Of a stretch of 64,000 nt of DNA, positions 22,401-34,312 are shown in pieces. The stretch's first letter is position 1, and every line of letters begins with the position of its first letter. Both the position numbers and the translations under genes were made by a program. This stretch comes from Datnioides undecimradiatus (Eukaryota > Chordata > Actinopteri > Lobotiformes > Datnioididae). Where the stretch lies: assembly GCA_008933995.1 (NCBI GenBank), contig WARS01002804.1, positions 516,001 to 580,000 of the forward strand, in the 5' to 3' direction. A model generated the notes under the pieces. The model saw only the letters and a list, made by a program, of their open reading frames with translations, made no database searches and was not told the DNA's origin.

Positions 22401-24880
22401 GCTAAACTAAATAGTTTTTGGGTTAAACGGGACAAGTAAACCACGCACGCAGACGTCACTTTCACCATGTTTCACCATTTTCTAACTTTTTATAACCTAA
22501 AAAGTGTCATTTTAACAGTTAAAGCGATCAATAAAATAATAAACAGATCAATCAATGCTGAAAATAATTATTAACTGCAGCCCTAATTTAATTAAAATTA
22601 AAAACAGATAATTAAACATAAGGACATTCTAACCTTTATTATTACACACCATGTTGGTTATTTTAGGCCAACAGTGCAGCTAATGACGCAGCTGGACCAG
22701 TTGTATTGCATTTTGACTCAGTTTTTCTAAAAATGAGAGCCTCGAAATGCTGAAAAAACTATTTATTTTGAGTATGATTGAAGATTTTAGTCAGTATATG
22801 CAGAGTATGAACCTTCCTGCAGTCACAGCTGCTGCAAACACATGGAACTACACCTCTGATTAGAGGTCAACCGATGAGGAATGCAGCAAGTGACAGAGAT
22901 CGGGGTGTTGTGCTTGAACACACTGATGATATCTAACCGACGAAGTACTGACGCACGCGGCAGCTGCCTGATCCCTCACCGATAACAAAGGCCTCTTTGA
23001 AGGTGGTGCCAGTGACGTTGTACCACGGCGGTCTGCCGGCGGTGTAGATGGTCCGTTTGTTCGTCCTCAGCAGCGGCGGCTCGGTCTTGGACTGGCTCGT
23101 GGTCCGTTTTTGCGGTGATAAGGACGGGGTCAAAGGGCACCGGGGGACACGGCTTGAGAGGCCATCCAGGGAATCCTCCCCACTCCCACTGGAGTTAAAG
23201 ACAACACAAGATCAGAGAGATGCACGCGGACTCTTTCCAGCACAACTAAGTCCAATCAAAGAGAAATCACCATCAAATGAAAGAATGCCCTTCAGAGATG
23301 TTACCAAATCAACAATATCAGCTTGGATACCAGGAGCTGGTTGGATGAGTGGCTCTGGTTTGGTCCCCTGTGACTGCAGGTTTCATTTTGTGTTTATCGG
23401 TTGCCATCAGAGATGCCTTGTAAGCTCATCGTTGGCCCCGTGCTGCTGCTCCAATACGGGCATTTAATTTTGTGCATCTGCAGGCTCATGAAGCTAAATG
23501 CAGGATGTCTAAAGGACCCAAACGAGACCTGTAACGTTTTAATTTGATTTTAAATTTGATTATTGGAAGCCGTGATTATTAGACTTCGTGCACCTGCAGA
23601 TGCTCAGCTGTCCTGCAGAGAGATGAGAGGGAGGCCGTGCGCTCTGGCGTCTCCCTCTCTCTGGACTCCTCTCTCCACAGTGAAGTCTCTGCTGTCGGTG
23701 CGCTTGAGGGGGAGGAAGGGGGAACTCGCCAACGCTCCCCAGGAAATCACACCGCTGCCCTGGACGCAGCAGCTGCACGAAGCTGGGGCCAGCGTTCACA
23801 TGAGTAAGGCTGTCATCACTTGGCTGGGGTAGCTCACTGTCCTCACTGTGTCTCCAACTTCATTTGAAATACCTCCTCCCTCCCAATAATGACTGCGATT
23901 GGATGTTACCGATGGTTACCCATATCTGTTCAAGGCCCAAACTGCAGCAAACGACCAGCTCAGTCAAAAACCTATTAACCTGACCCGGTTTTAAACACAT
24001 ATCAGAGCATAGCACTTGTAAATGTAGCACTGCAACAATCAGACAAGACCTGACTGCACAGGTGTCAGCACACCCAGGTACAGGATATCCTGATTCACAA
24101 AACCAGGTCTGCAGACACCTGCCCCCTCCCCTGCACACCCTCAGTGCTACGTGTTAGGAATAACCCAGTGTTAGCCACGAAGTAGCATTAGCTTGCAGCA
24201 CAACATCGCACCTGCTATCAAAACCAATTACGGTTGTCTTTTAATATTATTAATCACTCTTCATTATGTTTATAATCAGCAGATTCAAGGTGGTTTTCAT
24301 TAATAAATTATGTTTAATTACGCCGAATTTACCAGACCACGTTCATAAGCTGTCAAGTGATGTTTTGTTAGCTGTAAGCGTTTGAATAAAAGGTGATGCG
24401 CATAATTTGTCACATTTTAACAGAAGTCTGGCGAAGCACTCTGCATAAATGAAGAGAGACCGTTATCAGAATCATCTGTAAAGCCTGAGGAAAGTAGCAA
24501 CTGTTAGCGTAGCTTTGGCTGGGTTTAACACTGCAAATGTACCTGTGACAAATGATTCATGATTTGAACACAAACGCGGTGTTGTGTTTTCAGCGGCATT
24601 TGTTTTGTTTCGTCTCTTTGTCCCTCGCTTTTGTGCACTGCAGCCACGCGAACACAATGTGTGGGTATGACAGTGAGAGCTAGCCGGCTATTAGCAGCGT
24701 TAGCTAGCTAGCGCGAGCCGGTTTCACTCTGTTGTTTCCCCCCACCGTGTTCTGGCTCGCGCCACGGACGTTAAAGCGTCATTGTTTTTACCTGTCGGAC
24801 CTTGACATTGACCTGTCCGCCTCCATTCCTTCATCCGCCCGCTGTTCGTCTGGTTTACAGTCGCTGCTCGTTCTTTCCAT
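6200..24880 (-). CDS. uckl1: Uridine-cytidine kinase-like 1, complete, 15 coding exons, 545 aa
   Basis: UCKL1 belongs to the uridine kinases, which phosphorylate uridine and cytidine to UMP and CMP with ATP in pyrimidine salvage; its C-terminus is a uracil phosphoribosyltransferase-like domain. Coding exons in order: 24880-24792, 23188-22980, 19278-19172, 18242-18072, 16728-16657, 13595-13406, 13314-13253, 10854-10838, 8292-8194, 7644-7551, 7392-7330, 7148-7026, 6705-6598, 6507-6351, 6276-6200. All introns are GT-AG, every phase matches, and the sum is 1638 nt, close to the human 548 aa. Landmarks: Walker [10 protein letters not shown] at residues 103-111, LLSMDSFYK at 127-135, [10 protein letters not shown] at 151-160, ILRAGETME at 397-405, PRPP-loop-like [11 protein letters not shown] at 450-460, and [10 protein letters not shown] at 521-530. 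The tail is acidic and ends EGMDF. Whether this is the uckl1a or uckl1b paralogue cannot be told from this window. Confidence 0.96.
6726..6931 (-). repeat. Dispersed element family X, copy B (internally deleted)
   Basis: Reverse-oriented relative to copy A. It keeps the two 53-bp tandem units (ctgactctggatcagctgt) and the far end (ctcccagtaaaaacctcctg through catcccacgctg) but lacks about 250 bp of core. It occupies most of the 320-bp uckl1 intron between the exons at 6598-6705 and 7026-7148, only about 20 bp from the upstream exon border. Confidence 0.8.
7159..7186. repeat. (CA)n microsatellite next to a uckl1 acceptor
   Basis: Fourteen CA units. On the uckl1 strand this is (TG)n followed by ttttgtgcag and the exon that begins [11 protein letters not shown], so the microsatellite is part of the acceptor region, 9 bp from the AG. 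Confidence 0.9.
8293..10837. other. uckl1 intron between microexon and SALAS exon
   Basis: Contains a (CA)n run at 10072-10095, a purine-rich stretch (9840-9915) and otherwise unremarkable sequence. No conserved open frame was recognised on either strand. Confidence 0.4.
10838..10854 (-). CDS. uckl1: uckl1 exon 8: 17-nt microexon
   Basis: The flanking exons end at ...HSQLEK in phase 0 and resume at A|TCG GCT (SALAS) needing two preceding bases, so a 3n+2 exon is missing. Exactly one fits: attccag|CGTGAGATCACTGTGAG|gtatga. It encodes REITV plus AG, and AG joins the next A to give Arg. The result, REITVRSALAS, aligns with human RELSVRAALAS. It links the kinase domain to the UPRT-like domain. 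Skipping it would shift the frame. Confidence 0.88.
10855..13252. other. uckl1 intron upstream of the microexon
   Basis: Holds alternating CA/GT sequence near 10920-10950, several gctagc/ttagcatgctaac motifs at 11150-11215, and the palindromic repeat listed separately at 12680-12925. A GC-rich stretch at 11340-11430 has no recognisable exon. Confidence 0.4.
12680..12925. repeat. Palindromic (inverted) repeat, MITE-like
   Basis: The left arm 12680-12740 begins ccaccagactccattgac. The right arm 12866-12925 ends gtcaatggagtctggtgg and is its reverse complement over about 60 bp with a few mismatches. Pairing continues inward more weakly (tttgtttgtttgtgt against acacaaacgagcgaaa). I remember the ccattgacaaaaac / ctggtgg signature as a repeat common in fish genomes. 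Likely a foldback element in the uckl1 intron. Confidence 0.7.
16262..16464. repeat. Two (CA)n microsatellites
   Basis: Pure CA runs at about 16262-16302 and 16424-16464, separated by about 120 bp of unique sequence, in the uckl1 intron downstream of exon 5 (16657-16728). Confidence 0.9.
17040..17680. promoter_or_regulatory. GC-rich island with homeodomain-type motifs in uckl1 intron 4
   Basis: A CpG-dense block (17050-17480) is followed by a stretch with taattagctaattagc (about 17617-17632), gattgattcctcaca and similar motifs. No open frame resembles a protein. The composition contrasts with the surrounding intron. This could be a conserved enhancer or an internal CpG island. The regulatory reading is inference only. 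Confidence 0.25.
19172..19278 (-). CDS. uckl1: uckl1 exon 3: Walker A / P-loop of the kinase domain
   Basis: Encodes [12 protein letters not shown] through LLSMDSFYK (residues 100-135). The GxxxxGK[T] P-loop binds ATP phosphates, and the Asp of SMD is the conserved acidic residue of the nucleoside kinase site. All kinase hallmarks are intact, so the enzyme should be active. Confidence 0.95.
19706..20128 (-). repeat. Dispersed element family X, copy C (near full length)
   Basis: Reverse-oriented copy matching 933-1384 almost base for base over the core (gaaacagtggtttttaaggt, gcggccgacagcgtggg). It includes two tandem 53-bp units at its left end. It stops at actgaagga, about 40 bp short of the end that copies A and B share. 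It lies in the uckl1 intron between exons 2 and 3. Confidence 0.8.
20129..22979. other. Remainder of uckl1 intron 2
   Basis: Includes CA/GT runs at 20286-20310 and 20981-21003, a (gttt)n run near 21208-21232, and GC-rich patches near 20885-20920 and 21600-21760. No conserved exon was recognised on either strand. Confidence 0.4.
23189..24791. other. uckl1 intron 1
   Basis: Carries open frames on the plus strand (for example 23563-23832) that resemble no family I know. Several ctgcag-rich segments are present. No confident repeat or RNA gene was identified. Confidence 0.4.
24792..24880 (-). CDS. uckl1: uckl1 coding exon 1 (start codon)
   Basis: Starts [18 protein letters not shown] and runs 29 codons plus two bases (AG|gtaaaa). 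The next exon supplies T, making Ser30 followed by [12 protein letters not shown], which parallels the human SNAESLDRL segment. The ATG has G at -3 and +4. Exon 1 is poorly conserved, as expected for this disordered N-terminus. The phase match supports the assignment. Confidence 0.8.
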
Positions 24881-24922
24881 ATCTGCTCGGCGCGGCGCGG
24901 AAACCAAACACTGGAAGCGTCA

Positions 24923-24930
24923 TGACGTCA
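24923..24930. promoter_or_regulatory. uckl1: Perfect CRE palindrome upstream of uckl1
   Basis: TGACGTCA, the full cAMP-response element bound by CREB/ATF factors, lies 43 bp upstream of the uckl1 ATG within a CpG-rich interval (24660-24930). Its position suits a core-promoter element of a TATA-less gene. The transcription start is not mapped. A short out-of-frame ATG overlaps the site and would matter only if transcription starts upstream of it. Confidence 0.6.
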
Positions 24931-26741
24931 GGAGACGCAACGCTGATGCTGCATTTAATGTAATCGGAAAACTATGAAATTTAACCGTAAAACTTCAAAA
25001 AGCTGTTTTCTCCCTAAAAATATGCAAAACTTCGTGTTTGTTTGTGAATATTTTATCCACCAAGTCTTGCTAATCTCATCTACTACGCCATAATGTTAAA
25101 CTAAAATACACTGACAGAACGGAAAAAGGAAAATAGAGTGGATAAAACATATCTACATAGATGCCATACTGTATAATGACAGGAGTTTTAAAAATCTATT
25201 AAACAACACTTTTTGTGTCCGTTTGATAATTACAATAAATAAGGACTAAATCCCAGAATTCAAATAATGTGGTACCTTTGAATAAGGCCAAAAACTCAAT
25301 TATTCCCTAAGGCAGCACGTGGCATTTAACAGTGTAACGTCATTAATAAGCGCGAGTTCTCGGTGTGTTTATTTTTGTGGTTGGAAAATTCAGTGATGCT
25401 AAAAGTCAAGCAACTCTACTTCAAAAAGAATAGCGTGGTAAGGGGAAAAAATGGTCGAGTGGTGAAGTTTACGTTGTCCCACGGGATCATGAACGCAGCA
25501 TTGGCGCGGTAGTCATGAATGACGACCAGTGTCGCAAATCCACATCAATGATCCACACTAAACCCACATATGTTGTCTTTTTACAATCAATAAAACGTGA
25601 ACTAAAAAAAAAGTGTTGACCTTACACGGTCAGCGAATAATTGGCTTGTTTACGTGTAATCTTTGGCCATTTAATTTAAAAAGAAACGGTGAGGAGTCTT
25701 TTTATAGCCCATGTCCCCCATATAATGACATTTTTTAAACAATTCCTCACACCGATATATGAATTTGTAACAAACATTTACGTTCATTATCTTTTTAAAC
25801 GTGCACATCTTAAATATGGATCTTTTAGGCAATTGTATTGCTTGATTACATATTGCTGTCGGCTAAATAAATCGGATAAATTCTAATTTTTGGAGATCGT
25901 CATAGTCATATGTCATAATAATTTAGCCTGATAGTGATCCGTAGATATGTACGATACAGTAACACTAAGCCCTGATGCAGCGCATGATTTAAAACTGTTA
26001 TAAATCTGTTGTTTAGACATATAAATATTTTTATTGTTAGAAAAAATAAAAATATATGATGATAATAATAAATTCGTGACAAGCAACAATTTGCACTGAC
26101 ACATGCATACACGTATGTCTTTCTGAACAAGTGCAAACCTGCAGGGAAGTGAAATCCTGCGCGCGCTGATCTGTTACACACCTCATTATTTCAGTTCTTT
26201 GTTGTGATTTCACGTGAGTTAAAACGTTCCAGGGCTCAAACACGCGCAGGCTGACGCGTTTCTGTGAATGAATTGATTTTCGTGCACACTGATGCTTGTC
26301 CCATTAGGATTCACCCACCGGAGGTCCTGCATGCATGTGTGGGGGGGGTCAGTCGGGCTCCACTGTAGGTACATTTGTCCTGTCCACTCAGTGCAGCTGC
26401 AGTGTTGAGTGCGCGGTGCCTTATTACTGCTGCGGCTCCATGATCGAGGCTACAACTTCAACCTAATTAAACCCCCCCCGTGCATGTGTGTGTGCGTGTC
26501 CTCCTCCTGCCTCTCACACACCGCAATGAAGGAATTTATCCGTTTGGTCTGAAGTCCCACAGAAATGAGGTCTCGGCTGACTTTTCCCCGCGTCGAGTGA
26601 ACATCGGGGAAGCGGACCTGTCGATTCACACCGGCAACTCCTGCAGCATCCTCCAGAGAAGAAGCAGAACAATCACCTGTATTTCCCTTGTCTTTAGTGT
26701 TATTTCTCAGGCGGGACAGTGACCGACTGCAGGCGGAATAA
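24931..26741. promoter_or_regulatory. Divergent intergenic region uckl1 / slc30a3
   Basis: 1.86 kb separate the two start codons, and the genes point away from each other. The uckl1 side is CpG-rich, the centre (25000-26150) is strongly AT-rich, and the slc30a3 side has a G-run (26340-26348) and mixed GC-rich sequence that probably forms the slc30a3 5'UTR and promoter. No TATA box could be assigned confidently. Confidence 0.45.
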
Positions 26742-26824
26742 ATGGATAATAACGCTGCAAATTCGGAGAAATCTCAACTGATACACGAGAAGAATGCGAA
26801 AATGTATTCTCTGAAACTACAAAG
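26742..26824 (+). CDS. slc30a3: slc30a3 coding exon 1 (start codon)
   Basis: Encodes [13 protein letters not shown], then [14 protein letters not shown], plus two bases (AG|gtggga). A TAA stop lies in frame immediately before the ATG, which fixes the start. The two spare bases join the C at 35593 to make Ser28, giving [13 protein letters not shown]. This short, poorly conserved N-terminus sits 8.77 kb from the next exon. Confidence 0.82.
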
Positions 26825-29800
26825 GTGGGAGCATGTCATGTTTCATGTGACTGCAGCTGCATGAGGGACGATGCTGCATGTGGGAATACCCCTGCTAAGT
26901 TACATACGTGTTAAATCTGGCATGGAATTTTAAAAAATATATGAAAAAACATAAAAAAAGCACGTTAAGTTTAAAGAAAGTGACCGATAAGATGGTAAAC
27001 AGTCTGTTTCTCTGTGATTTATTTATTTGTTTGTTTGTTTAGAGGAAAAACAGCAGTCTGAAGTGCACAAGTGGATATTTTACACTCATTACCGCCTGAT
27101 ATCTGCAGGATCAGCCCTGCGTGTTGTGAGGCTCCGTGTGTGCACGCACGATGGGAGCAGTTGTTACCGTGGTGCATGTTAAGCAGGCTGCCGCTCTTGC
27201 GGGCTGTTTTATGTGAATGAACAAATTCATTTCCATGCTTGGCTTGTTTCTGGACAGCCTGTGACAAATGGCCCCGGGGCCAGTTCACTGAGCAATGCTA
27301 AAAACTCATCATCTGTCATTAGGGAGGCATGAAGCGGCTCCCTGCACGTCCACTCTGCATGGGACGGAAAGAAACGGAGATCACCGAGATTAATATTACA
27401 CAGTGAATACAGGCAGGTGTTTCTACCTGCAAGTGAACGCACCACAAATACATCAAGACAGTTTTGTTGTCATTAACGTGTTTATGCAAGAAATATTTGA
27501 CATGAGACATCCAGAGGGAAATTCATATCTTATAAAAACAAACACATTGGCCTAAAATACCACAATATAATAAAATAATAAAAAGATAAGTCTTGAAGCG
27601 CAGAGACAGTCGAGTTACCGTTCTGTAAAAACGATATAAATCAGCGTGCGAGCCTGATTCATCTTAACTAAAATTTTAAAGGTTATAAATAATAAAAATG
27701 TATATTACAGCCTTCATGTTCCTACATTTTGGAGCCTTAATTATTAAAAAAAAAAGGAAAAAAATATCTAAATCAACGTTTGAAAATCGAATAATTTAAT
27801 TTATGATCTTTAGCAGCAAAATATATCTTTTTTTTCTGCACAACCAAAGAGAAACAGGTCGTCCTCAGCTTTGTTTGTTCAACATTAAACCTGCCGCTGC
27901 AGAAACACACCTGCTGGGTCTCAGCAGCTGAAACATCAGCGCGTGGAAAATAAAATCCAGTCGTGTGAAATGATTTATCCGTCGTCATATCTCGGGCCTC
28001 CTGATGCGTCCGTCCTCACCCATCTAATCAATACCTGTTATAGGCTGCATAAGGTAGTTGGAGGTGAATTGATCCCTCTGATAAACTCTTTAAGCTGTTT
28101 CTCACCTGGTTTTCAGAGCCAATCAATCCGCTCCGTTAAAACGCGTGAACTTTACGAGCCGGAGTCTAAAACCCGCGGACAGCATCAACACCCGGGGTGT
28201 TTCCGCGCGCGCTCAGGCCTCTGGATTAAAACAAACAAACAAACAAACAAACAAAAAACAATCGCGATAAAAATCATCCTCCAGAGATGGAATGAATTAT
28301 TATCAGGGGTCCAGAAAGAGGCGGTGTGTGTTTATCCCCGCGTGCGTGCGTGATTGTGCGCGCGCGCGAGAAAGAGAGTGAGCGAGAGACGTGCATATGG
28401 CGCCATATTTCATGCACCATTTGCACCGTGTGTGTGTGTGTGCGCGTGTGTGTGTGTTTACTGTGTCATCCTTAGCAGTTTTCCTCCCAGCTGGCAGCAG
28501 AGTGGTTTATCGTCAGTGGTGGAAGAAGCACTCGGACCAGCTGCATCACAGTGCACAGAGTAAAACAAGTATTACTTTAGAGAAAATACACGAAAACTAT
28601 CATCAAAATGTATTTTAAAAGGTCCAAAGGAAAACTTCTTATTAACCAGAATTTAAGGATATCAATTAATTGTAATTCGTGATGCGTTCACGTGTCAGCA
28701 TTCGGATACATTATAAATACATGTCACCTGCTGGCGTCATTCATAATAACAGTTCATAATTTAGTAAATTTCTAATTTGTACTAATAATATAATGATGCT
28801 AGTAACTAACTCTGTGAAATATAAACACGAGCAAAGTACAGGTACCTCAAATTTAGTGTTTAGTCTCATTCTTCCACTGTTTGTCATTGACATTTAGGCC
28901 CCAGATGGATTCGGGTTAATCTGTATAGTAATATAATATAATAATATATTTTAATAATCCGCAGAATTAAAAAAGATTGTGATGATTTTTTTTTTTTTTG
29001 GGTACAAATTTCTTAAAAAAACAACGAAAAAACAAAACAAATCTATGAATTTTTTAACAGAACAAAATATGTACATAATAAACTACAACATATATTAACA
29101 TAGGCTCTGGTGAACTTTAATAGGCATTTGAATTTTAGCAGGAAAATGTTGATCAGTTTATCAGGATAATGATTCATACATTAACTGATAATGAAAATTA
29201 TCATCTGTTGCATTCATGGTCACGTGATTAGTAATGACATCAATAGAGAAGACACCCATTTTGTCCTCAGATCCCTTCTCAGCACTGTGCAGGTGTGCAA
29301 ACTGCAGTGGTGCAGTGTAACTTAGTATGTTTAAGTACTGAATATAAAAGCTAATTTTAAGCACTGTACCTGAAAATTTCCATTTTATGCTACAAGATAA
29401 AACCTTTTTACAACCTTTTCCCTTCACACTTTGCCAGTGAAACCAATTCAAGACGTCTGGTGAAATGGTGTGCAGAGACACTGTATCTACCAGATCACAC
29501 AGACATTCATGACTATAGAAATATAAGATATTTCAATTAGAAGCAAAAAAACCAGACAGCTTTGTCTAAATAGAGTGAATAATATGAAGATGTATACGTA
29601 GAAAATCAAATCCCTTTTAATGACACTACTTACAAACTTATCACTGTGTCTTTATGATGTCACCCAGCTGTATTTGCCAAGGCCTATTTGTTGGATCGTT
29701 TCCTCTCTGATGATTGTGATATCTCTGGCAGCATGTGAAGGCAGCATAATTGGCTGAGGGTTAATGGGAGTCAGCCACAGAAAATTCCCCTGATGAAAAC

Positions 29801-32800
29801 CCAGTGAAGCCACTCAGACCTTTCCTGACAAGTCTTGTCTCTTGTAGCTCATAACATTACTCCTAATGAACTATATGAGATAAGTGTGACACAGTGGGAT
29901 TTACTTTCCATTAGATGTGGTTATGATCTAAATAAAACACTGTTAACCTGCTCAGTGAAGGCTTTTCAGACACAAAAGGTATTGATACAGTCAAAGTAAA
30001 ACATATATTGGAAGCTGTTGGTTGTCTAATATTCATATTAATTCCAACAAGATGGATCAATCATTTAACAGCTTTAACTAACTAAAACCGCAGCAGCTGT
30101 TTGACTTAAATACTTGCTAAAATGCTAATGCTAGTAGGTGTATTGTGAACATTCATTATTTTAGTTTAGCATGTTGCCACGCTAGCATTTACTGATTAGC
30201 ATTGACCTCAAACTACAGCTGAGGCTGATGGGACCATCAGTTTTGCAGGTATTTGATGATTATATTGCATTAGACAAGTTAAGTGGGTGAGCCAATGTCA
30301 TTAGGATTCATCCTCTGAGAACCATGAATCTCTGTATCAAGTGCCATGTAAAGTTAGGATGTTTTTCTGTACTAGAGGAAGAAACATAGTCAGATACATT
30401 ACATTAGAAGCTTTTTGAATAAAAACATCCACATAAGAATGCAGAAACCACTATAGATGACAGTTGCATGACACTAGAAAGCCAATTGTCTGCTTTTTAA
30501 CAGCAAAACCTGGTCATGTACTTAGCCAAGTTACGTTATTGCATTTACAGAAATGAAAAGCTGAGATTCAGAAAGGTTTTAGCTGGTTTGGTGGCAGGAA
30601 TAATCAATAATGTGTCCACTCCAATGGGTTTTTTTGACCTAAACGTTCTGGATTCAGCTGTTGTTGTGAAATCTGTGAAACGTTAAAAAAGGTTTAAAAC
30701 GTTATTTTGAGGCAAAGTATCTGAACTTTTTCAGACTTGACTGGTTTCTAAACACCCACCCATTTAGATAGACACCTGGTCTTATTGGCCCATATAACTG
30801 CCTGGGGGCATTGCCAAGATGGCTGCCAAATGGTTGGACTTTTCTATAAGAACTTTAGCAGAGAAACTGTTTAATTAACAGAGGAACTAATCAATTTTCA
30901 CTGATCAATATTAAATGATTATCAAACCAACTGGTTCCACCCAATGATTGTTTATTGACCAGACACACTTAACACCCTGGAAAACCACATATTGTCACTT
31001 TACAAAACTTAAATTGTTATGGTATTTATAGGTGGTGGTGTGTGTATTTCACTACAGTAGGGCAGAACCAGACGAACCTATATCCCCAGTCTTTGTGCTA
31101 CGCTAAGCTAACTGTAGCTAGCTGGCTGCAGCTTCATATTTACCATTCAGATGCTACCATCTAATAGTGAAGGAAGTGACTCCTTCAACAGACAATATAG
31201 GATGTAAAGACCAATGTGAAAAACAGCCAATATGGAGTCAAACTGAGCAATGAGTGCTGCAATTGTCAACTCAGTCTGATCATCAGACCACAGGACTATG
31301 TCTTTGCAAGTGCTAAAATAAAAGTGATACTGAAATTATGATCATTGTAATTTCAATTTGACCTGATCAGCACTGGAATGACAAAATATGGTTTATTTCT
31401 GCAGCGTCTGATATTGCAGACTGCAGCTGTAATTAAAAGCTCGATTGTTACTTATTTATTTATTTTATCCAGTGGACAACTCTTCTGAGGTCTTTTCATC
31501 TCATACAATTTCACAGATCACTGAATATTCCCCCTCAGGTCCCTGTAGCTACTGCTGACACACAGTGTAAATGAATGAGCCAACAGACAATGTACACCTG
31601 CCCTGTGGATTATTGATTAACAAATGAACTTTGATATTCAGGAGACATGACATGCACGCAGTGTTGCCAAACAGGACCTTAACGCAGAGGCTAAAACAAT
31701 CTTAATTCAACGTCTCGTGTATATATTGTTATGGCTTTGTTAGACATTTGAGATTACATATGAGCCATTACGGAATAACAATAACTGTAAAGCACTTTAT
31801 TACCTTTGGATTGGTAATAAAAATGGTTTATTCAGCAGTTCCTACTTGCTTATAAACAAGATGATAGGCACAAACTGTGACGCAGTAAAACTCTTTAAAT
31901 ACATACATTAAATACATTTCTAATCTTACTTACCTGGCATATGTTCAAGAAAGATAATTTGCATGTTTTGTTCAACATTTTAGATTTTATAAAGCTGCTG
32001 CAGTTGTGGATATTACAGTCCAAGTGAGTTATGACAGGAGAGTGCAGTGAATTATAATTATATATATATATATATATATAACAAATGTTTGACCTGTTCT
32101 TTCACCTGAGCTAATTAATAATAAGGTCTGAAGACACTGAACAAAATTCTAGTAATTAAATGTGAGAACTATTCAAAAAAGAGATAAAGCAGCACACCAG
32201 AGGTCAAAAACAGCAATACAATCGCCCCAAGTCTTGGTATTTTGGTCCATTAGATAAAAATGTCATTTGGTGCACCATCCAAACTAAATTGAACTGCAGG
32301 ACTGTGTACAGGAAAACTCTAGTGTCATGTATCCAGGTGAAATATTAGCATCTGATTTGTCTCTGTTCAATATACTTACACACCCTTTCTGGTTAAGGTG
32401 TCGTTACATGTCATGATTCTCCCCAGTGCTAATTAGTGGGGATTTAAAAGCTTTGCAGGGGTATTTTACAACTCCAGCAGGTCAAGAAGAGAGTTTTGGC
32501 AGGAAAAGTGTGTTGAATCTGAGTGAGCACTTAGCCATATAATTACTTCATTGATAAACAACCGAATGTCCCACAGGTCAGGTTAATTACCCCAGTAACT
32601 GCCCTGAATCTAATAAGGGCACACACAATTACATAGTATACACTAAGAAAATTCACAATGTAAATAAAACCACTTGACTATTGGATGTTACAACTATTTT
32701 ATATGACAATAATCTTAACAAAACATTGACATATGTTATAAAATAGTCTTTTGATGTTTGGGGATATTAAATATAATAAACATTAGCATATTTCAAATAC

Positions 32801-33910
32801 ACGAAACCTATCTAATCACTTGACTATCTATTTGTCTCTGTATAAACCGCATAATTAATGTTAATATTGTTGTCTTTTTCTGTTTTCCATTACAGTATTT
32901 TGTAGCAAAATAGTATAAAAAATGAGTATAAAATATTAGATTAAAAAACCTAATCTCACCTTTTAAATGCTCACAAGCTAATGAAAAAAAGTCTACCAAG
33001 GCAATTTCCAGTGGTACATACTAATTTATTTTGAAAATGTACCTAAGTATCTCAGAAATATGTTTACTTTAAGGAAAAACTATTTGTATGTGTCACAGCA
33101 AATGCTAGCATGCTAACTAAGATGGTGAGCATGAGCAACACTATATTAGCTTAACATTAGCAAGTTAGCGTTGTCACTGTGAGCATGTTAGCATTGTGAC
33201 TGTAATCATGTTAGCATTGTCACTGTGAGCCTTTTAGCATTATCATTGTGAGCATGTTAGCATTGTCACTGTGAGCCTTTTAGCATTGTCACTGTGAGCC
33301 TGTTACCATGGTGACGGGCCATTGCACACCGAGCATTGGTGTTATTAAGTGTAGCCTTACAGAGAAGCTAGCAAGGCTTTAAAGCATTAGCATCATTACT
33401 TTCCTTTGTCAAAAACCTTTTGGTTTAATGATTGAAAAGCAGTAACTGATGACTGTTCGGTCAGAAATGGACAGCAGTTTAGGGTAAAACTAACAAAACA
33501 AACATTGTCTTTTAATCTTTGTTAAACTTGCTAGGTGACTAAATGTATTTGTCCAGTTGTGTCATCTGTCATTTCTCAAAAATCTCATTTTCGGCTTTTG
33601 ATATCACAGAGCCCTGTTACAGAAGCTAGTGGGAAAGATAAATAGCAAGTTTAAACTAACATCAAGCTAACTCTTCTTCCTTAATGATGTGGTAAATGCG
33701 TTGTTAAAGCCTATATGTTGGCCATCTTAAGTGTGTCTTCGTTAATGTGTATTTTTGTGGTTGCACACTCTTTTCCTCAATTCTCCCTATTTGACTAAGA
33801 CTATTAGCCAGTTTTATTTGTACAATAACAGCAGACTCACATTCAAATATAACACTGCCTGAAGGCTTCAGAGTGCTCGAGTGTGTGTTTGCGGTATGCG
33901 TATGTAAGCA

Positions 33911-33948
<38 letters not shown>

Positions 33949-34276
33949 GGGGGTGTTTGCTCTCATGTCCCAATGGTATAATTGAACAGAATCTGTTTTC
34001 CACTTGGCTGCTTCTTTTCAGCTCGGACATCCCGTAAGACGTGTGTGTGCGCGTGTGTGTGCATGTGTGCGTGTGTGCAAAATAAAGGCTAATCATGAAA
34101 CACTGGCAATCTCCCATGTGAAGTGTGTGACATTATGGGTGTGTGTGTGTGGTTATCTCAAGTGAGCCCAAATTAGTTTTTTTCCACCTCATTACCCACA
34201 TCATTGCAGCTCTCCCTCACTGCACACGGCAAGAACAGCAACCTGGGCGTGTGTGTGTGTCCTCGTGCGTGCATGT

Positions 34277-34312
<36 letters not shown>

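Noticed and set aside
23048-23467. Plus-strand 139-codon frame as a separate gene
   Set aside because: It is the antisense of uckl1 exon 2 for its first part and runs on into intron; the minus-strand reading is the conserved one.
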